Part shown: one piece after another, positions 1-12,100 of the stretch | Layout of the letters: each line of letters begins with the position of its first letter | Position numbering within the stretch: position 1 is the first letter of the stretch | Origin: Pseudo-nitzschia pungens | Lineage: Eukaryota > Bacillariophyta > Bacillariophyceae > Bacillariales > Bacillariaceae | Direction: 5' to 3' | DNA length: 64,000 nucleotides | NCBI GenBank assembly: GCA_037355855.1 | Contig: CM074768.1 | Span: forward strand, 2,294,001-2,358,000 | Notes under the pieces: model-generated | What the model saw: only the letters and a program-made list of their open reading frames with translations | The model's database searches: none | What the model was told of the DNA's origin: nothing | Translations under genes and position numbers: made by a program

Positions 1-1480
1 CATCAGCAAAGACCAAGTAAATAATGAGTGCCACAATCTGTGTCAACCGAGCTAGAGATGTAACATTCGCTGGAATGAAAGATCCCAATCCACCGGAATC
101 AGAGTCTGGATTGTCCACTTCACCTGCTGTTCTCATCTCTTTAGAAACCACACTCAGTATCATCAGAATAAACAACGATGCTTGGAAGAGGAAGACAATC
201 AAACCAAAAGAGAATAAGTCAATGTTGTCTCTTGGTCCATAAAGAGTCAAAAACGCGTAGGAATCAGATGGATATTTCTTCTTCTCATGTAAAGAACTTC
301 TGCAGCATCTCATCTTGTCATTCTCATTGTTCATCCTGCATTCTGTTGCATTGTACACCCAAACAGCAAGTAGAATCAATATTGATATGTAGCCGTATAT
401 CTGCAAAGCAAGATGTTGACTTTGTGCATTTATGATCATCAATGAAACACCAATTCCAGTCCCAATCAGGATCAAGCAAAGATCCACGGTGTAAATAAAG
501 GGCACAGCAGTGCTAGACTCTTCTCTCAGTTGCATGGTCGTCCTTATGATGAATGCAACGAATGTTGCACAGGGAACACCGGCAGCGGCAATCATAATTG
601 AAATGAAACTCCCGTATTCGTATTGAAAAGTGAAAACACAATGAATTATAAACGTGAAAGCCAAAGATTCTCCAACACAAAGAATGAAAAAGGATACAGC
701 AAAGGAACGAAACTTCCAAGAACCGTTTTGATTGGTATCCATTTTGCTGCCATTATTTCTTTTCCTTCTTGCAATAATCATCACACACACAAGGATTGAA
801 ATGTCAACGGATGCAATGCATAGAAGACTCTGCCAACTCCAAAAAATAGTAGCCGACACAAATAGACCAAATACTCCCAGCAACAATATGCACACAGATC
901 CTGCAATAGAACACATAGTCTTCATGCAAGTGGCCCTGTTTCTTGCATCATGCCCATCATTTGGGTTACTTGTATCAGACTCCTCCACAGGTCTAGCACC
1001 ATTGCTTTCGGTTGCAGTTTCATTGCTGCTGCAACAACAGCATTCTCTGGCAATCACAATGAGTGCAATGACTGATGCAATTATGCCTCGTGCTATTCCC
1101 ATGCAACCTGGACCGCAAAGATCATTGGTGAAACCAAGAAAAAGCAACCCACCAAAGAGTCCAACCGACACAGCAGCAATTGGCACACCTGTGCAATTCT
1201 TGACCTTTGGCAAAACTGCTGCATCATCCTTGTGGTCAGGAGCGAAAGCCCCACAAGTCAGTAATTCTGATTGTTGCAGTGGTGGGTTTGCAGTCGTTGC
1301 ACCCACCTGTCCAGCCAATACAGGGGCATCCACTGGAATTGAAGAGAAGGAAGGAGGACGTGGAAGATTGGCAAAGGGGGATCCAACCACTGATTTGGTT
1401 TTCGAATCATGGTGTTTAATCTGGGCGTCAGATTTGGTCGCAGCTTCGGGGTTATTCCCCAAAGGGATTGTGCGAACCAT
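1..1480 (-). CDS. Multi-pass membrane protein, 3' end beyond window
   Basis: Reading the minus strand from an ATG at 1480 gives one uninterrupted frame of about 493 codons that leaves the window at base 1. An in-frame TAA lies upstream near 1582. A hydrophilic N-terminus of roughly 90 residues is followed by about ten hydrophobic segments, for example SVGLFGGLLFLGF, ASVIALIVIA, LLCIASVDISILVCVMIIA, LILIGTGIGVSLMII and FGLIVFLFQASLFILMILSV. A conserved-looking loop, FLTLYGPRDNIDLFSFGL, precedes the ninth helix, and another (GEVDNPDSD) follows it. I believe similar proteins of unknown function occur in other diatoms, but I cannot assign a role. The gene is easily missed because the opposite strand carries a 255-codon shadow frame. 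An extra 5' exon cannot be excluded. Confidence 0.75.
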   Translation of the reverse strand, partial: MVRTIPLGNNPEAATKSDAQIKHHDSKTKSVVGSPFANLPRPPSFSSIPVDAPVLAGQVGATTANPPLQQSELLTCGAFAPDHKDDAAVLPKVKNCTGVPIAAVSVGLFGGLLFLGFTNDLCGPGCMGIARGIIASVIALIVIARECCCCSSNETATESNGARPVEESDTSNPNDGHDARNRATCMKTMCSIAGSVCILLLGVFGLFVSATIFWSWQSLLCIASVDISILVCVMIIARRKRNNGSKMDTNQNGSWKFRSFAVSFFILCVGESLAFTFIIHCVFTFQYEYGSFISIMIAAAGVPCATFVAFIIRTTMQLREESSTAVPFIYTVDLCLILIGTGIGVSLMIINAQSQHLALQIYGYISILILLAVWVYNATECRMNNENDKMRCCRSSLHEKKKYPSDSYAFLTLYGPRDNIDLFSFGLIVFLFQASLFILMILSVVSKEMRTAGEVDNPDSDSGGLGSFIPANVTSLARLTQIVALIIYLVFAD

Positions 1481-2578
1481 TCTTATACCACGTTCTTGAA
1501 TTCCGCAATGAAGTTGGGATTGCACCTCAGCAAATAAGTTGGTAGATGCACTTTGTGAGTGTGCTTTGATACCAGAATATTAATGTGCGATAGTCGGATG
1601 GGTTTGGTGGATGTGTTGTAAGCTTGCGTTGTTATTGATCGGCTGGAAGCTCCAGGGCCGACGTTGGGAGATCAGACTTTTATTTTCTGGCTGGGTGTCT
1701 TGGGTTTTCGGTTGGTTAGGGAATACAAGATTATTCGGTCGATGATTTACTGATGAATCACAGTGAAATCTAGTCCTGTAAAACTGCACAAAGAATATTG
1801 TATGTAGCAAGCGGATGGTGAGACGATTGTTTTTGTGTTGTAAAGGGTCGTATCTGATACGCAGCTACGAGAGATTCCAAGCTACGAGACAACTTTGAGA
1901 CTTTTTTGGGGGGATTGTCTCTCCATTGTAAACCAAATCCATTCCCTGGTTTCTGCTGGGGCTTGTTCGAATTCTAGGTTGCGATTGCGACAGAAGAACC
2001 ACACAACTGACAACTAACAACGAAACGATGCGCCACAATAGAAGACGATCGCAAGCGATGCCAGCGTGCTCTCGGTATCAATTCGTTTCGCTTCATTCGC
2101 ACGTGTCAGCATGTCAGCGAGTCAGCGTGTCAGCGTTTCAGCATGTCAGCGTTTCAGCGTGTTGGCGTGTGTGTTGCCGCAATGATTGGGATTCGCTTCC
2201 GCCTGGGCTTGTCGGAATGGCTCCGGTGCGCGGATCAACCCGTGTTGTCGTCGTCGGCGCTCCGATCGATCGGCTTCACAGAACCGCATTCGTTCCCATT
2301 CAATCAGAACTCGGGATCGTCTTTATCTCTCATTTTGGCCGATGTTTCTTCCATTCGCGACGGTTCTTTTTTGTTGCTACTCCGTTTGATGCAATCTGTC
2401 GTCGTCGTCGTCTTTGTCTTCGTCTTTGTCTTCGTCATAGTCTTCGTCGATGCGATGTGATATCCGATGGATCGATGCTGTTTATTTCGCACGAATCTTT
2501 CGTTGTCGTTGTTTCCATCGGCAACTGCGATCTCACGACGGGATATCCAAGTCGTTCCAAATGGCTGGCGAGCTCCAC
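1481..2578. other. Intergenic stretch, no supported gene
   Basis: No frame here looks like protein. At 2105-2165 a short tandem array of CAGCGTGTCAGCGTTTCAG-like units spans about 60 bp. A run of CGTCGTCGTCTTTGTCTTCG-like simple sequence follows at 2398-2450. The LTR element inserts at 2584, so 2583 was originally continuous with 6907. Confidence 0.5.
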
Positions 2579-2583
2579 TCTTT

Positions 2584-3030
2584 TGTTTGGACGTGACGTA
2601 CATATGCACGTATGATGTGCTTCGTAAGACTATTGAATGAAAGAAGATTATTGAATAGACTGGGACTGGGAATGAGAGGAGTGACCGGGACCTGAGATGT
2701 GAGGGAATAAGAATGACCGGGACTAGAACCAGAGACATTACCACTTACTTGAAGAGACATTACCAAGGTTACTAAAAATAGGACTCTAAGTACCGAGTCT
2801 ACAGTGCATTAAGTATAAATACACGGGCTCTAGTAGACTCGTGTACAGAAGGTTAATTGTGTGGATAAGAATAAGAACAGGAAACAAAAGAGATGATAAT
2901 GGAGAATCGGTGGTTGGAATGATCATCTCAGTAATCTAAAGGATTCAGGATTTAACAATGTAAATGAACAATTAAGAAACTCAAACCTCGTAGGGTACAA
3001 ATCTACACGGCTTTACGAGCCCTCCAAACA
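2584..3030 (+). repeat. 5' LTR
   Basis: A 447-bp direct repeat, TG...CA, with its partner at 6455-6901 and an offset of 3871 bp. A TATA-like TATAAATA lies near 2813, about 30 bp before a plausible transcript start. Confidence 0.93.
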
Positions 3031-3774
3031 TTCTTCGAAGAATCGCGGTTAGCAGTTGAGCGCTTTGTGAAGACGAGAGAGATCAGTACACGAGGGGAGA
3101 GCAAGGGTGTCTTACGAATCTATCCGCCGGTGCGAAACAACGAAACACGGAGGATAGGATTACAGAAGAGAATACTGAATTACGATTACGAATTGGACTG
3201 AGGGAAAGGACCTCAGTCTTGCAGGTGTTCGGAGAAGAAAGAGCCGAATACGATACGTCGTATTGATACGAAGATACGATTGCAGATCTATTCACCATAC
3301 GACACGGTGGATACGATATAATTGTTAACAGATCGGTCCGGAGCATAGAACGAGGGCACGGATACGGTTTGGATCTGTCCAGCGGAAGCGGATAAGATTG
3401 CGGTGGACTAAGGGAGCAGACCAAGAGGTAATATAAAGCCAGTCCTGCAGACAGCACTGATCAGCTGTGGATCTATTCTGGAGAGCTAACAAATTGCACC
3501 GAATACGATCATTATCGACTCGCTGAGACGAGTACGATTGCGGAAGAAAGAAATCACATTTAGACCAACGAAAAGAATTCGGTCTTGCAGGCGATTTGAT
3601 TCAACGAACAATCGCAAAAGAAAACAGAACAAACAACAGAGAGGATCTATCCGCGGATACGGATACGATTGAAAGAAGAAGCAAACAAGTCGGCGTCGCG
3701 TGGTGTTATCGGACGGCGGCAATATTGCAGAAGAAGGACAAGGATATATTTAACAGAGTGACGTGACGAGCAGC

Positions 3775-5061
3775 ATGGGGAGGTACAGCAGAATTCCCAA
3801 GCTGACGAACACAGGAGACGTGGATTTTGAAGGATGGTTCGGACAGTTCCTAGCCCATGCAAGCAGAAGCAAGTACGAGGAGTATGTGAGGGCAGAGCAG
3901 CATCCAGATCTACCAAGTGATGGTCATTCAGCATCCTACGAATCCATGGACAAAGCGCAGAGAAAGGCTTTGAGGAAGCACACCGAAGCTTTGGACGATT
4001 TGTGGAATGCATTCGAAAACAACAATACGGGGTATGCCATTATTGAGAAATCCAAGAGGGACAGAGGAGTCACGGAAGAAGAAAACAAGGAGACAGTTCG
4101 GAAATGGCCAAGAGGACGAGTGCATCGAATTTTTGACGAGCTGTTCAGGTTGTACAGACGAACCGATACAGCTGATAGGATTCAGTTGGAGAAGGACCTA
4201 AAGGCAGTTACGATGGGGGCATTGGATCCCCCGAGGGAAATTTTTGAACGATTGTTTGGACTGATGCAGAAATACCAGTACAAGACAATCCAACCAACAG
4301 AGGATGAGTTATTTGCAACACTACTCAGTGGGGTTCCGCAGTACCTGGTGATCTCGTTGACGACCATATTGAACGATTTACGAGATGCGGATACACCAAT
4401 ATATGACATCTGGGAGAAGCTGGAGATGACGGCGACGAATTTGTACAATTCAGTGATTGTTTTGAAGGGACGTCAGTCCGAGCCCAGAACTAATGATATG
4501 AGCCTCCTTGGCGCAGATATCAACAAGAATGTTAATAACAATAGCAACGGCGGATATGATGTTGGTGATGACGATGACGGTGATAACAACAGTGGCAGCA
4601 GTACAGGCGGCAGCGACGACGAATATGATGGTGGTAGGCGCAGCAGAAACAACGGCGGCTATGATGGTGGCAGGCCAAGCGGCGACAACGGCGGTAACAG
4701 CCGAGGCAACAGCAGAGGTAACAGCCGAGGCAACAGCAGAGGCAACAGCAGAGGCAACAGCAACGGCGGCGATGGGAAAGCGCACTCAGCAATGGCCTGG
4801 TTGAAGTATACCATTTGCAATTGGTGTCAGGAGAAGGGGCATATTGCAAAGAACTGTCCACTCCGTGAAAATGACATTCCAAAGATAAAACCATTATGTG
4901 CTGTATGTGATGGCATCCATGCCACAATACAATGTTGGGAAATTGAAAGAAATAAGGATCAACGTCCAGCGCACTGGACGTCTAAACTGACAGACGAATT
5001 TAAAGAGCGAGAGCTTCATACGGAGCTCTCTGGACTCGCACTCGTATTCCAATCCCTTTGA
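3775..5061 (+). CDS. Retrotransposon gag polyprotein with zinc knuckle
   Basis: A 428-residue frame is taken from the first ATG; four codons upstream are open but have no ATG. It would form the capsid of the LTR element's virus-like particle. The N-terminal 230 residues are helical and charged, in the style of Copia gag. A Gly/Asn/Ser-rich linker follows and includes five RGNS units at about residues 308-330. A CCHC zinc knuckle, CNWCQEKGHIAKNC, lies at about 348-361, with a second Cys cluster (CAVCDGIHATIQC) about 20 residues later; such knuckles bind the packaged RNA. The TGA stop lies inside a copy of the sequence that abuts the 3' LTR. No pol frame follows, and none overlaps by frameshift. 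Confidence 0.85.
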   Translation: MGRYSRIPKLTNTGDVDFEGWFGQFLAHASRSKYEEYVRAEQHPDLPSDGHSASYESMDKAQRKALRKHTEALDDLWNAFENNNTGYAIIEKSKRDRGVTEEENKETVRKWPRGRVHRIFDELFRLYRRTDTADRIQLEKDLKAVTMGALDPPREIFERLFGLMQKYQYKTIQPTEDELFATLLSGVPQYLVISLTTILNDLRDADTPIYDIWEKLEMTATNLYNSVIVLKGRQSEPRTNDMSLLGADINKNVNNNSNGGYDVGDDDDGDNNSGSSTGGSDDEYDGGRRSRNNGGYDGGRPSGDNGGNSRGNSRGNSRGNSRGNSRGNSNGGDGKAHSAMAWLKYTICNWCQEKGHIAKNCPLRENDIPKIKPLCAVCDGIHATIQCWEIERNKDQRPAHWTSKLTDEFKERELHTELSGLALVFQSL

Positions 5062-6436
5062 ATCAGGGTAGTGAGGTGATTTGATGATTTGATGATTCAA
5101 TGGATTATGGAATGATGATACGTGAGATGATAAGAATTACGGAGTTAATACGGAAGCAATGAACTAAAGAGCAATTGCCCGATACGAACGACCATGAATC
5201 GAAATGAATCGAAATACGGATGAACGGAATATCTTGAATGATACGGAAGAACAAGCCGACAATGGAGTGATACGGCGAGCAGATAGGCGGATACAAAGGA
5301 ATAGAACGTTAACGAGCGAAGGAACGAAACAAGGTCGGAAGATAAAGGAATAGGACGTTAACGAGCGAAGGAACGAAACAAGGCCGGAAGAAAGAATCGA
5401 AACAAGCCCGGAAGAAAGAGTTGAAATGATCTATATAGAAGAAAGGATTAAACAGAACAATCGAGATCGATCGGCGGGTATAAAGCAATTTACAGTGATA
5501 AGGATACAGAAAGAAGAATCCAATATGAAACGGGACAATTAACAGAAGCAGGACAATACGGATGAATTCAAGCTCGATGCAGAAGGTGATATGGGGCATG
5601 TCTTGAATAATGCGGAGGAAGAATGTTACGAAAAGAATGAAAGGACTGATGCCAGGATGAAAGCGAATGAATATGGGAAGCGGAGTAATTGAAAGAAGAA
5701 TATCGCATGAAAGCTTGATTCGATTGAACGGTAGACGTATCGGATCGATTGAAAACGGCAAGCTTGATTCGGTTGAACGGTAGACGTATCGGATCGACTG
5801 AAGACGGCAATTATGAAAGATTTAATGAATGACGATTACACGATAATATGGAGAGAAAGATGATGCAGAACATGGATCAAATGGAATGAAGGATCAAATG
5901 CAGAGGAGCAATAGGGATTGGTCATGATGATAACATGGAGCGATTTAATTATGCGGAAGAGCAACTGATCGACTGATCGATTACAACATGGACCGATGTA
6001 ATTGTATGGAGAAAGATCATTGCGTTGATACGGTTCGAAACGAATGTTGAAGTGAATTAAAGAATGTTCAATATGGAACGAATGATCAGTATGGAACCGA
6101 TTGATAGAAAGTGAGTGCTCGAGTGATGGATGAGACGAAGATCACTCGACTGGCAACAGGAAGGAAATATTACAAAAGGAAAAGAATTTTACAGAAGGAA
6201 AAGAGTTTTACAAATAGTTTGAGCATTGGATGAATATGACGATGATGAGTGTGAGAATTGAATACGAACGAGACGTTGCATCTAAACAAAAGTTTGAATA
6301 AAGATCGGATACGACAACAATGAGAGAGAAGATCCAATGGATTGGGTGGCAAAACGTCAACAAGGATTTGATCAAAGTCTGATAATGATGAAACGGGAGT
6401 TCGGAAGTTAGATTGAAGGAAGTGTGATTCAAAAGT
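5062..6436 (+). other. Non-coding internal segment of the LTR element
   Basis: About 1.4 kb of purine-rich sequence without a convincing frame lies between the gag stop and the 3' polypurine-like tract. It holds a repeated AACGAGCGAAGGAACGAAAC motif near 5311-5400 and a 49-bp tandem duplication at 5712-5809. The duplicated CTTTGAATCAGGGTAGTG at 5056-5073 suggests that this segment was added to, or is left over from, a shorter ancestral element. Confidence 0.6.
5712..5809 (+). repeat. 49-bp tandem duplication
   Basis: Two head-to-tail copies, 5712-5760 and 5761-5809, begin AGCTTGATTCG and differ by a few substitutions. Confidence 0.85.
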
Positions 6437-6454
6437 CTTTGAAGCAGGGTAGTG

Positions 6455-6901
6455 TGTTTGGACGTGACGTACATATGCACGTATGATGTGCTTCGTAAGA
6501 CTATTGAATGAAAGAAGATTATTGAATAGACTGGGACTGGGAATGAGAGGAGTGACCGGGACCTGAGATGTGAGGGAATAAGAATGACCGGGACTAGAAC
6601 CAGAGACATTACCACTTACTTGAAGAGACATTACCAAGGTTACTAAAAATAGGACTCTAAGTACCGAGTCTACAGTGCATTAAGTATAAATACACGGGCT
6701 CTAGTAGACTCGTGTACAGAAGGTTAATTGTGTGGATAAGAATAAGAACAGGAAACAAAAGAGATGATAATGGAGAATCGGTGGTTGGAATGATCATCTC
6801 AGTAATCTAAAGGATTCAGGATTTAACAATGTAAATGAACAATTAAGAAACTCAAACCTCGTAGGGTACAAATCTACACGGCTTTACGAGCCCTCCAAAC
6901 A
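6455..6901 (+). repeat. 3' LTR
   Basis: This is the second copy of the 447-bp LTR. No difference from the 5' copy was found on reading. The TCTTT target duplication follows at 6902-6906. Confidence 0.93.
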
Positions 6902-6906
6902 TCTTT

Positions 6907-9161
6907 CGGGTTGGAGAAAAAAGACTACAAAGTATTGATTTTTGAAAAGAAGTCAACAATCGCGGATTGGGGGTTGTGCTGTTGGTCAGCAGACTATCGA
7001 CAAGGAATAGCGATATTCCATATCGGGAACTCGTTTTTCCGACAGATGTTACGTTCGTAGAGAGAAGACGATTTCTTTGGCTGATGCTGCTGCTGCTGCT
7101 GCTGCTGCTTCTGTAGTCGAGGTGGTGGATTCGAGGTAACTTACTCTTTCGTAACCTTACTCATACAACATACAACATGATACAACAAGCACGGTAGAAG
7201 GTCATTAGACAAAAGTGGTTAAGGAGTTTAACATTTAACACATACCTTCTCTCACTCTAGAGTGATGTACCGTACGGTATGGAGATCCGACGATTGTTTT
7301 GGCTGATGCGGCCGGTGCTGCTGCTTCTGTGGTAAGCTTCAAGTTACGGTAACCTTAGAGGTGGATTCGTTCATTTTTTATTTCACGGCCATAGGAAGTT
7401 ACTACTAGTACTACTACTAGTAGTAGTAGTACTAGTACAACTAGTGGAGTATCATCATGTACTACTAGTAGTTTCTGAGAGTATTGAGTAATCTTATGGA
7501 ATAACCTTCTCTTACCGTACTAGCATCTGAACAGCAGTGTCTTTTGCAGACTTGTTGGCACTGTTTGCCGCCAGCACTTCGCTGCGTGTTGCTGTTATTG
7601 CTGCTCTTGGTGGTGTTATTCTCCTGCCCCCTCCTCTTTTTGCTGACGAGCAGCAGCGCCGTCAATATCATTATGATCTTTACAGCACCAGGGTGCCATG
7701 GTAATGGTGGACGTGGTGCTGGTGCTGGTTCTTCATCGCCTTCAAAAAGTTGCTTCATCACCATCATGATTTATTGCGGCTGGGTAGTACAGGAGATTCT
7801 TTTTTCCTCATGTACAACTTTCTTGTACTGCTTCTCAACACTTCTTCTTCTTCTTCTTCTTCTTCACGCAATGAAAATTTCAACAACAAGATGAAATAAC
7901 AATAATAATAATAATACTATACTTCGTAATACAGAGTAAGTTGTTACTAATTACTACTAGTAGTAATAGTGAGGCTACTTTTAGTCCTACATCATCTGGA
8001 ATTTGTACGAAGTAATTTAACAATACGGTACTACTAGTAACTTTCCTACACTTATCATCATTACGGTAGTATCATTACCGGTACTTCTATTTTTCTTGGA
8101 ATATCTGAATTTTACGGTAAGGTTTAAGTTACCGTAAGATTACTTTCTTTAAGCAATGCCATTAAAATAAGGTTACGGTAAGTTACTGTCCGCGATTTGA
8201 AGTAGTAAACTTACCGTAATCTTACCGTAAAAATAATTGAGTAAAAAATGATTTCAGATTGTGAGTAAGTTACATACCGGTATTACGAAGTATATTCAAT
8301 ACCGTACGTACGGTAGTATTCAATATCATTCCTGTATTTTTTACTTAAGCTGCCCTCGGGCATAAATACCCATGCTTTTTCTTTGTTTTCATACCGTACG
8401 GTTTTACGATTCACAGAATGTGTACCGTACGGGACTAGTACGAGTAATCTTAATTAACAGTAATTTACCGCATTCAAGTACCTTATGTGTTGTGTCAATC
8501 AAGGGAAAAAAAGGCTTCCCAACAAAAATGATGCACATCCACAAACCAGGGTAATCTTACAGGTAATAAAAATAGATGGTAACTTAACTTACCCCGTATC
8601 CATGTACAACTTGTACTCCTACTTTCCAACTCTTGACGCAATGGAATGGAAGTTCAACAAGATGAAACACTTCGCAATACTGAATATACGAAGTACTTCG
8701 TAACTTTCTTCGCAATCAGAACGAAACACAACATTCGATATCAATATCAATACGCGTCGTACCAACAATAGCAAATTACGGCGTGAGCACAAGCACAAGC
8801 ACAAGCACAAGTACCAGCAGTAAGCCTTACCCAACTGGCACAGCATTCTTTCCGTTTCGTACGGTATCTCTCTATTACTGTATTTCATATTGCACTACAC
8901 GTACGGTACACCACGGCAATCACTTGCATTCCATTCTTTGTCTCGCGGGTTGATTTCGTGAGCAACACTTGCATTTGCAACAAACCTTCTGTGCCGGTCC
9001 ATACAAAATCCCATCCAGCAACTCGTCCTCGTCCTCATCCGATTCGAAGCCCGCAACGAGCAACTCCTCTCTCACAAAAACAATACAAAACAGTACAATA
9101 CAAAACAAAACAAAACAAAACAAAACAATACAATACAAAACAACCGTAGGTGTGGTATACC
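6907..9161. other. AT-rich intergenic spacer with palindromic motifs
   Basis: No gene is supported. The spacer holds a (CTG)n run at 7084-7111 and a self-complementary ACTAGTAGTAGT block at 7391-7446. It also has many copies of TTACGGTAA/TTACCGTAA, CCGTACGG and TACTTCGTA, and an (AAAAC)n run at 9100-9140. The 100-residue frames near 7.5 kb are simple-sequence artefacts. Confidence 0.5.
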
Positions 9162-12100
9162 ATGCCCAAAAGCAAACCCCAAACCAAAAGCATGCCCAAA
9201 AGCAACAGCAAACGGAAAGGCAAACGGAGCAGCAAATTGAAAAGCACAAGCAAAAGCACAAGCAAAAGCAGAACCAAACTACACGAACACTGCGACGAGC
9301 TGTGGGTCTCGCTGAACGATCCGATCCAGTCGTCGCCATCCGTATCATCGTCTGCATCGTCGTCCCTCTCGCCGTCCCGAGTGGGTGGAAAGGCGGCGAG
9401 CTTGGCCAGGCTCTATTCGGGTCTGCGTTTGCGGAATGCTAGTAGCAATTCCAATTCCAATTGCAATTCCAATCCAGATTCAAAACGAGATTCAAAACCA
9501 GCAGATTCAAACAATAGTTGCGGGCTTCCCGTGGTGGTGCCCGGGGCCACGGCCCTAACGGTCGACTTTTTCCGTCCCTGGGTCGATCGGCTCCTGGAGG
9601 GAGGAGACCGAGGCGCGACGGAAACCGACACGGAAACCAACACGGAAAGCGCAACCGCTCCCGACAAGAAAGGAAACAGGAACTCGGTTCTGGATCGTCT
9701 CCTGGAGGCCAATCCCAATCATTGTTCCGAGATCGAGGCTTCGCGAAAACGACTCTGCGCGGAGCTGGGTTCCGCTTCACGCAATCCGGAACTCCTCCCG
9801 CTCACCCCGGAGCAATCCTCGGCCCTCGGCGCCGTGATCCGGGAGTTGGCATTGAGTGCACCGGGATCCACAAAGAAACGAAAACAAAAAGACAAACAAA
9901 AAGACAAACACAAACACAAACACAAACAAAGCCAGCGAGAGAATCGAAGCGCGCAAAACAAACAATGGTTGGCGGTCCGGTCGTCGGCACCGGAAGAAGA
10001 CGGGGCCGAGGCGAGTTTTGCCGGGGCCTTTGAGTCTTTTCTGGGAGTGGCGTGCGAGGCGCGAGCCCTGGAACGCGCCGTCCGAGACTGCTTTGCCAGC
10101 CTCTGGGACTACCGCGTGTGGAACTACAAGGTGCTGCAACCGCGGCAACAAACGCGGCAGCGCTCCTTGCGCCGGCCGGGATTTTGCGTCGTGGTCATGG
10201 AACTGGTGGACTCGGTCGCGGCCGGGGTCGCCTTTTCGGCCAATCCCCTCAACAGCGATCGGGACGAGCTGGTTCTCGAGTCGAGCTGGGGACTGGGATC
10301 CTCCGTGGTGGATGGGAGCGTCACGGCCGATCGGTACGTCGTCGACAAGCTCGCGATGGAGGCACAACTCTTCCAGAGAAAAAAATCAGGGAACAAAACC
10401 AAAAGCAAAAACAAAACCGAAAACACGCACGCACGCACGCACGCACGCACACGCACAAGACGATCCAAACACAAACACAACACCGGCAGCAACAAATCCA
10501 ATCCAAAACCGTTCGTCCTGGAGGAATCCATCGGAACCAAGGCCAGCTTCCGGTGCCTCGATCGCCGTTCCGGAGTGGTCGAGACACGCGACTGCTCCGA
10601 TGCGCAGCGGTCCGGTTCGAGTCTCGACGAGGAACAGATTTTGGCTCTGGCCGGGGAGGTGGCCTGGGTCGAAAAGGAACTCTACCACGGGGAACCCGTC
10701 GACGTAGAGTGGGCACTGGTGAGGGCACCTGCTGGTAGGGGCAATGACAATGGCAATGATAATGGCAATGACAATGGCAATGACAATGGCAATGATAATG
10801 GCAATGGTGTGGAATCCGAATCCCCGCAACAATCACTGTGCCTGCTTCAGGCCCGTCCCATCACCACCCTCTACCAGCTGGACCACGAGTTGATGGCCAC
10901 CCAACCCGGAGAAAAGCGCCGGCTCTACATCGATTTTAACGTGGCCAGCGAGGCCACCACCACGATGCCCTTTTCGAGGCTCGATCACGACGTCTATGGG
11001 ACGGCCTTGCTCGCTGGGATGGGAGCCGGTTGCGAACAAGCCGACCGAGCCGGTTTCAAGCTGTTTGGAAACATTGGCACGCCGGATCCGAACCGAATCT
11101 TCTTTAACGGGAGGACCCGCCAGTTTATGAATCTCGGGATTGCTTTGAATTACGTCGGTCCCAAAGCGATAGCCGGGGTGAGTCTCTTGGTGTGGATACT
11201 GCCGTTTGTCGTTGATTGGTGTTTGGTGTTTGGTTGTTGGGATGGTGTGGTTTGCAGGGGTTATTTGTGAGGTATTTGCGGTTTTATTGCGTTGCAATTA
11301 GATTCCGATTGCATCCCGCACGAAACCACTCACTTGAAAGGATATTATTATTGTTGTTGTTGTTGTTGCTGCTGCTGTTGTTACGATGTGATGCTTTTTT
11401 GTTTTTGCTTCGACATTGCACTTGGATGCATTGTACTCTTGCATTCATGCCTGTCTCGCTTTCTGTCGATTCCACTGTGGTATTGGGGTGCGATGCGATG
11501 CGATGCCATGCCATGCCATGCGATCCCGACGGATGAATGGACGGATGGATGAATGGATGGATTCCATTATTTTGTTTGTTTGTTTGTTTGTTTGTTTCTG
11601 CAGTTCATAGAGCTTGTGGATCCCTACATGGCGTCCATTCTCGATTCGAAGGACTGCGAGCGCAAAAAATACCGGACCGGACGGTGGATTCCCCGGGGGG
11701 TCAATCCGGCCAGCGCCTGGAAGGTCCTCCGGCTCCTCCGCCTGTGGAAGATGTACACGATCGGACGCAAGTACACGCAAAATCCCGAGGCTGCTTGCGT
11801 CAACTACCGAGAGATCGTCCGGGCCGACCTCGAACGCCTCACAGGGCTGGAACAACGCGCCTCTGTCTCCACTGCTACCACCAGCCTCAAGATGCAGAGC
11901 CTAGAGATTTGCGGGGCGATCCGGGACTCTGTGCTGGAAGAATGTGCCGCCGTCCAGGTTGCCGTCTTGGGCGCCTTTCGGGAACTCGATGATCAGCGCC
12001 GGAACGGGAAAACGGAGGAAGACAGAGCGGACGCCGATGCGCTTTGTTGCGGGTACGAGGGTGACGAACTCATGGAACTCAACATTGCCCTGTACGAGCT

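Larger units (their letters stand above)
2584..6901 (+). mobile_element. Gag-only (non-autonomous) LTR retrotransposon
   Basis: The element is bounded by two 447-bp direct repeats that begin TG and end CA and look identical base for base. It is flanked by a 5-bp target duplication, TCTTT, at 2579-2583 and 6902-6906. Its only credible gene is a gag with zinc knuckles. No protease, integrase, reverse transcriptase or RNase H motif is visible, so movement would need enzymes from a related autonomous element. A CTTTGAAGCAGGGTAGTG tract directly abuts the 3' LTR at 6437-6454 and probably serves as the polypurine tract. I see no standard initiator-Met primer-binding site after the 5' LTR. Identical LTRs indicate a recent insertion. 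The gag resembles Copia-type gag, but assignment to a clade is inference. Confidence 0.93.

Noticed and set aside
732..1499. Plus-strand 255-codon frame
   Set aside because: It is the shadow of the longer minus-strand membrane-protein frame, which has regular hydrophobic segments and typical codon pattern.
2028..2615. 195-codon plus frame ending in the 5' LTR
   Set aside because: Composition is repeat-derived (Val/Ser/Phe/Arg runs), and it crosses the retrotransposon insertion point.
7465..7894. Overlapping 100- and 116-codon frames
   Set aside because: Leucine runs come from CTT/CTG simple sequence, with no domain or conserved pattern.
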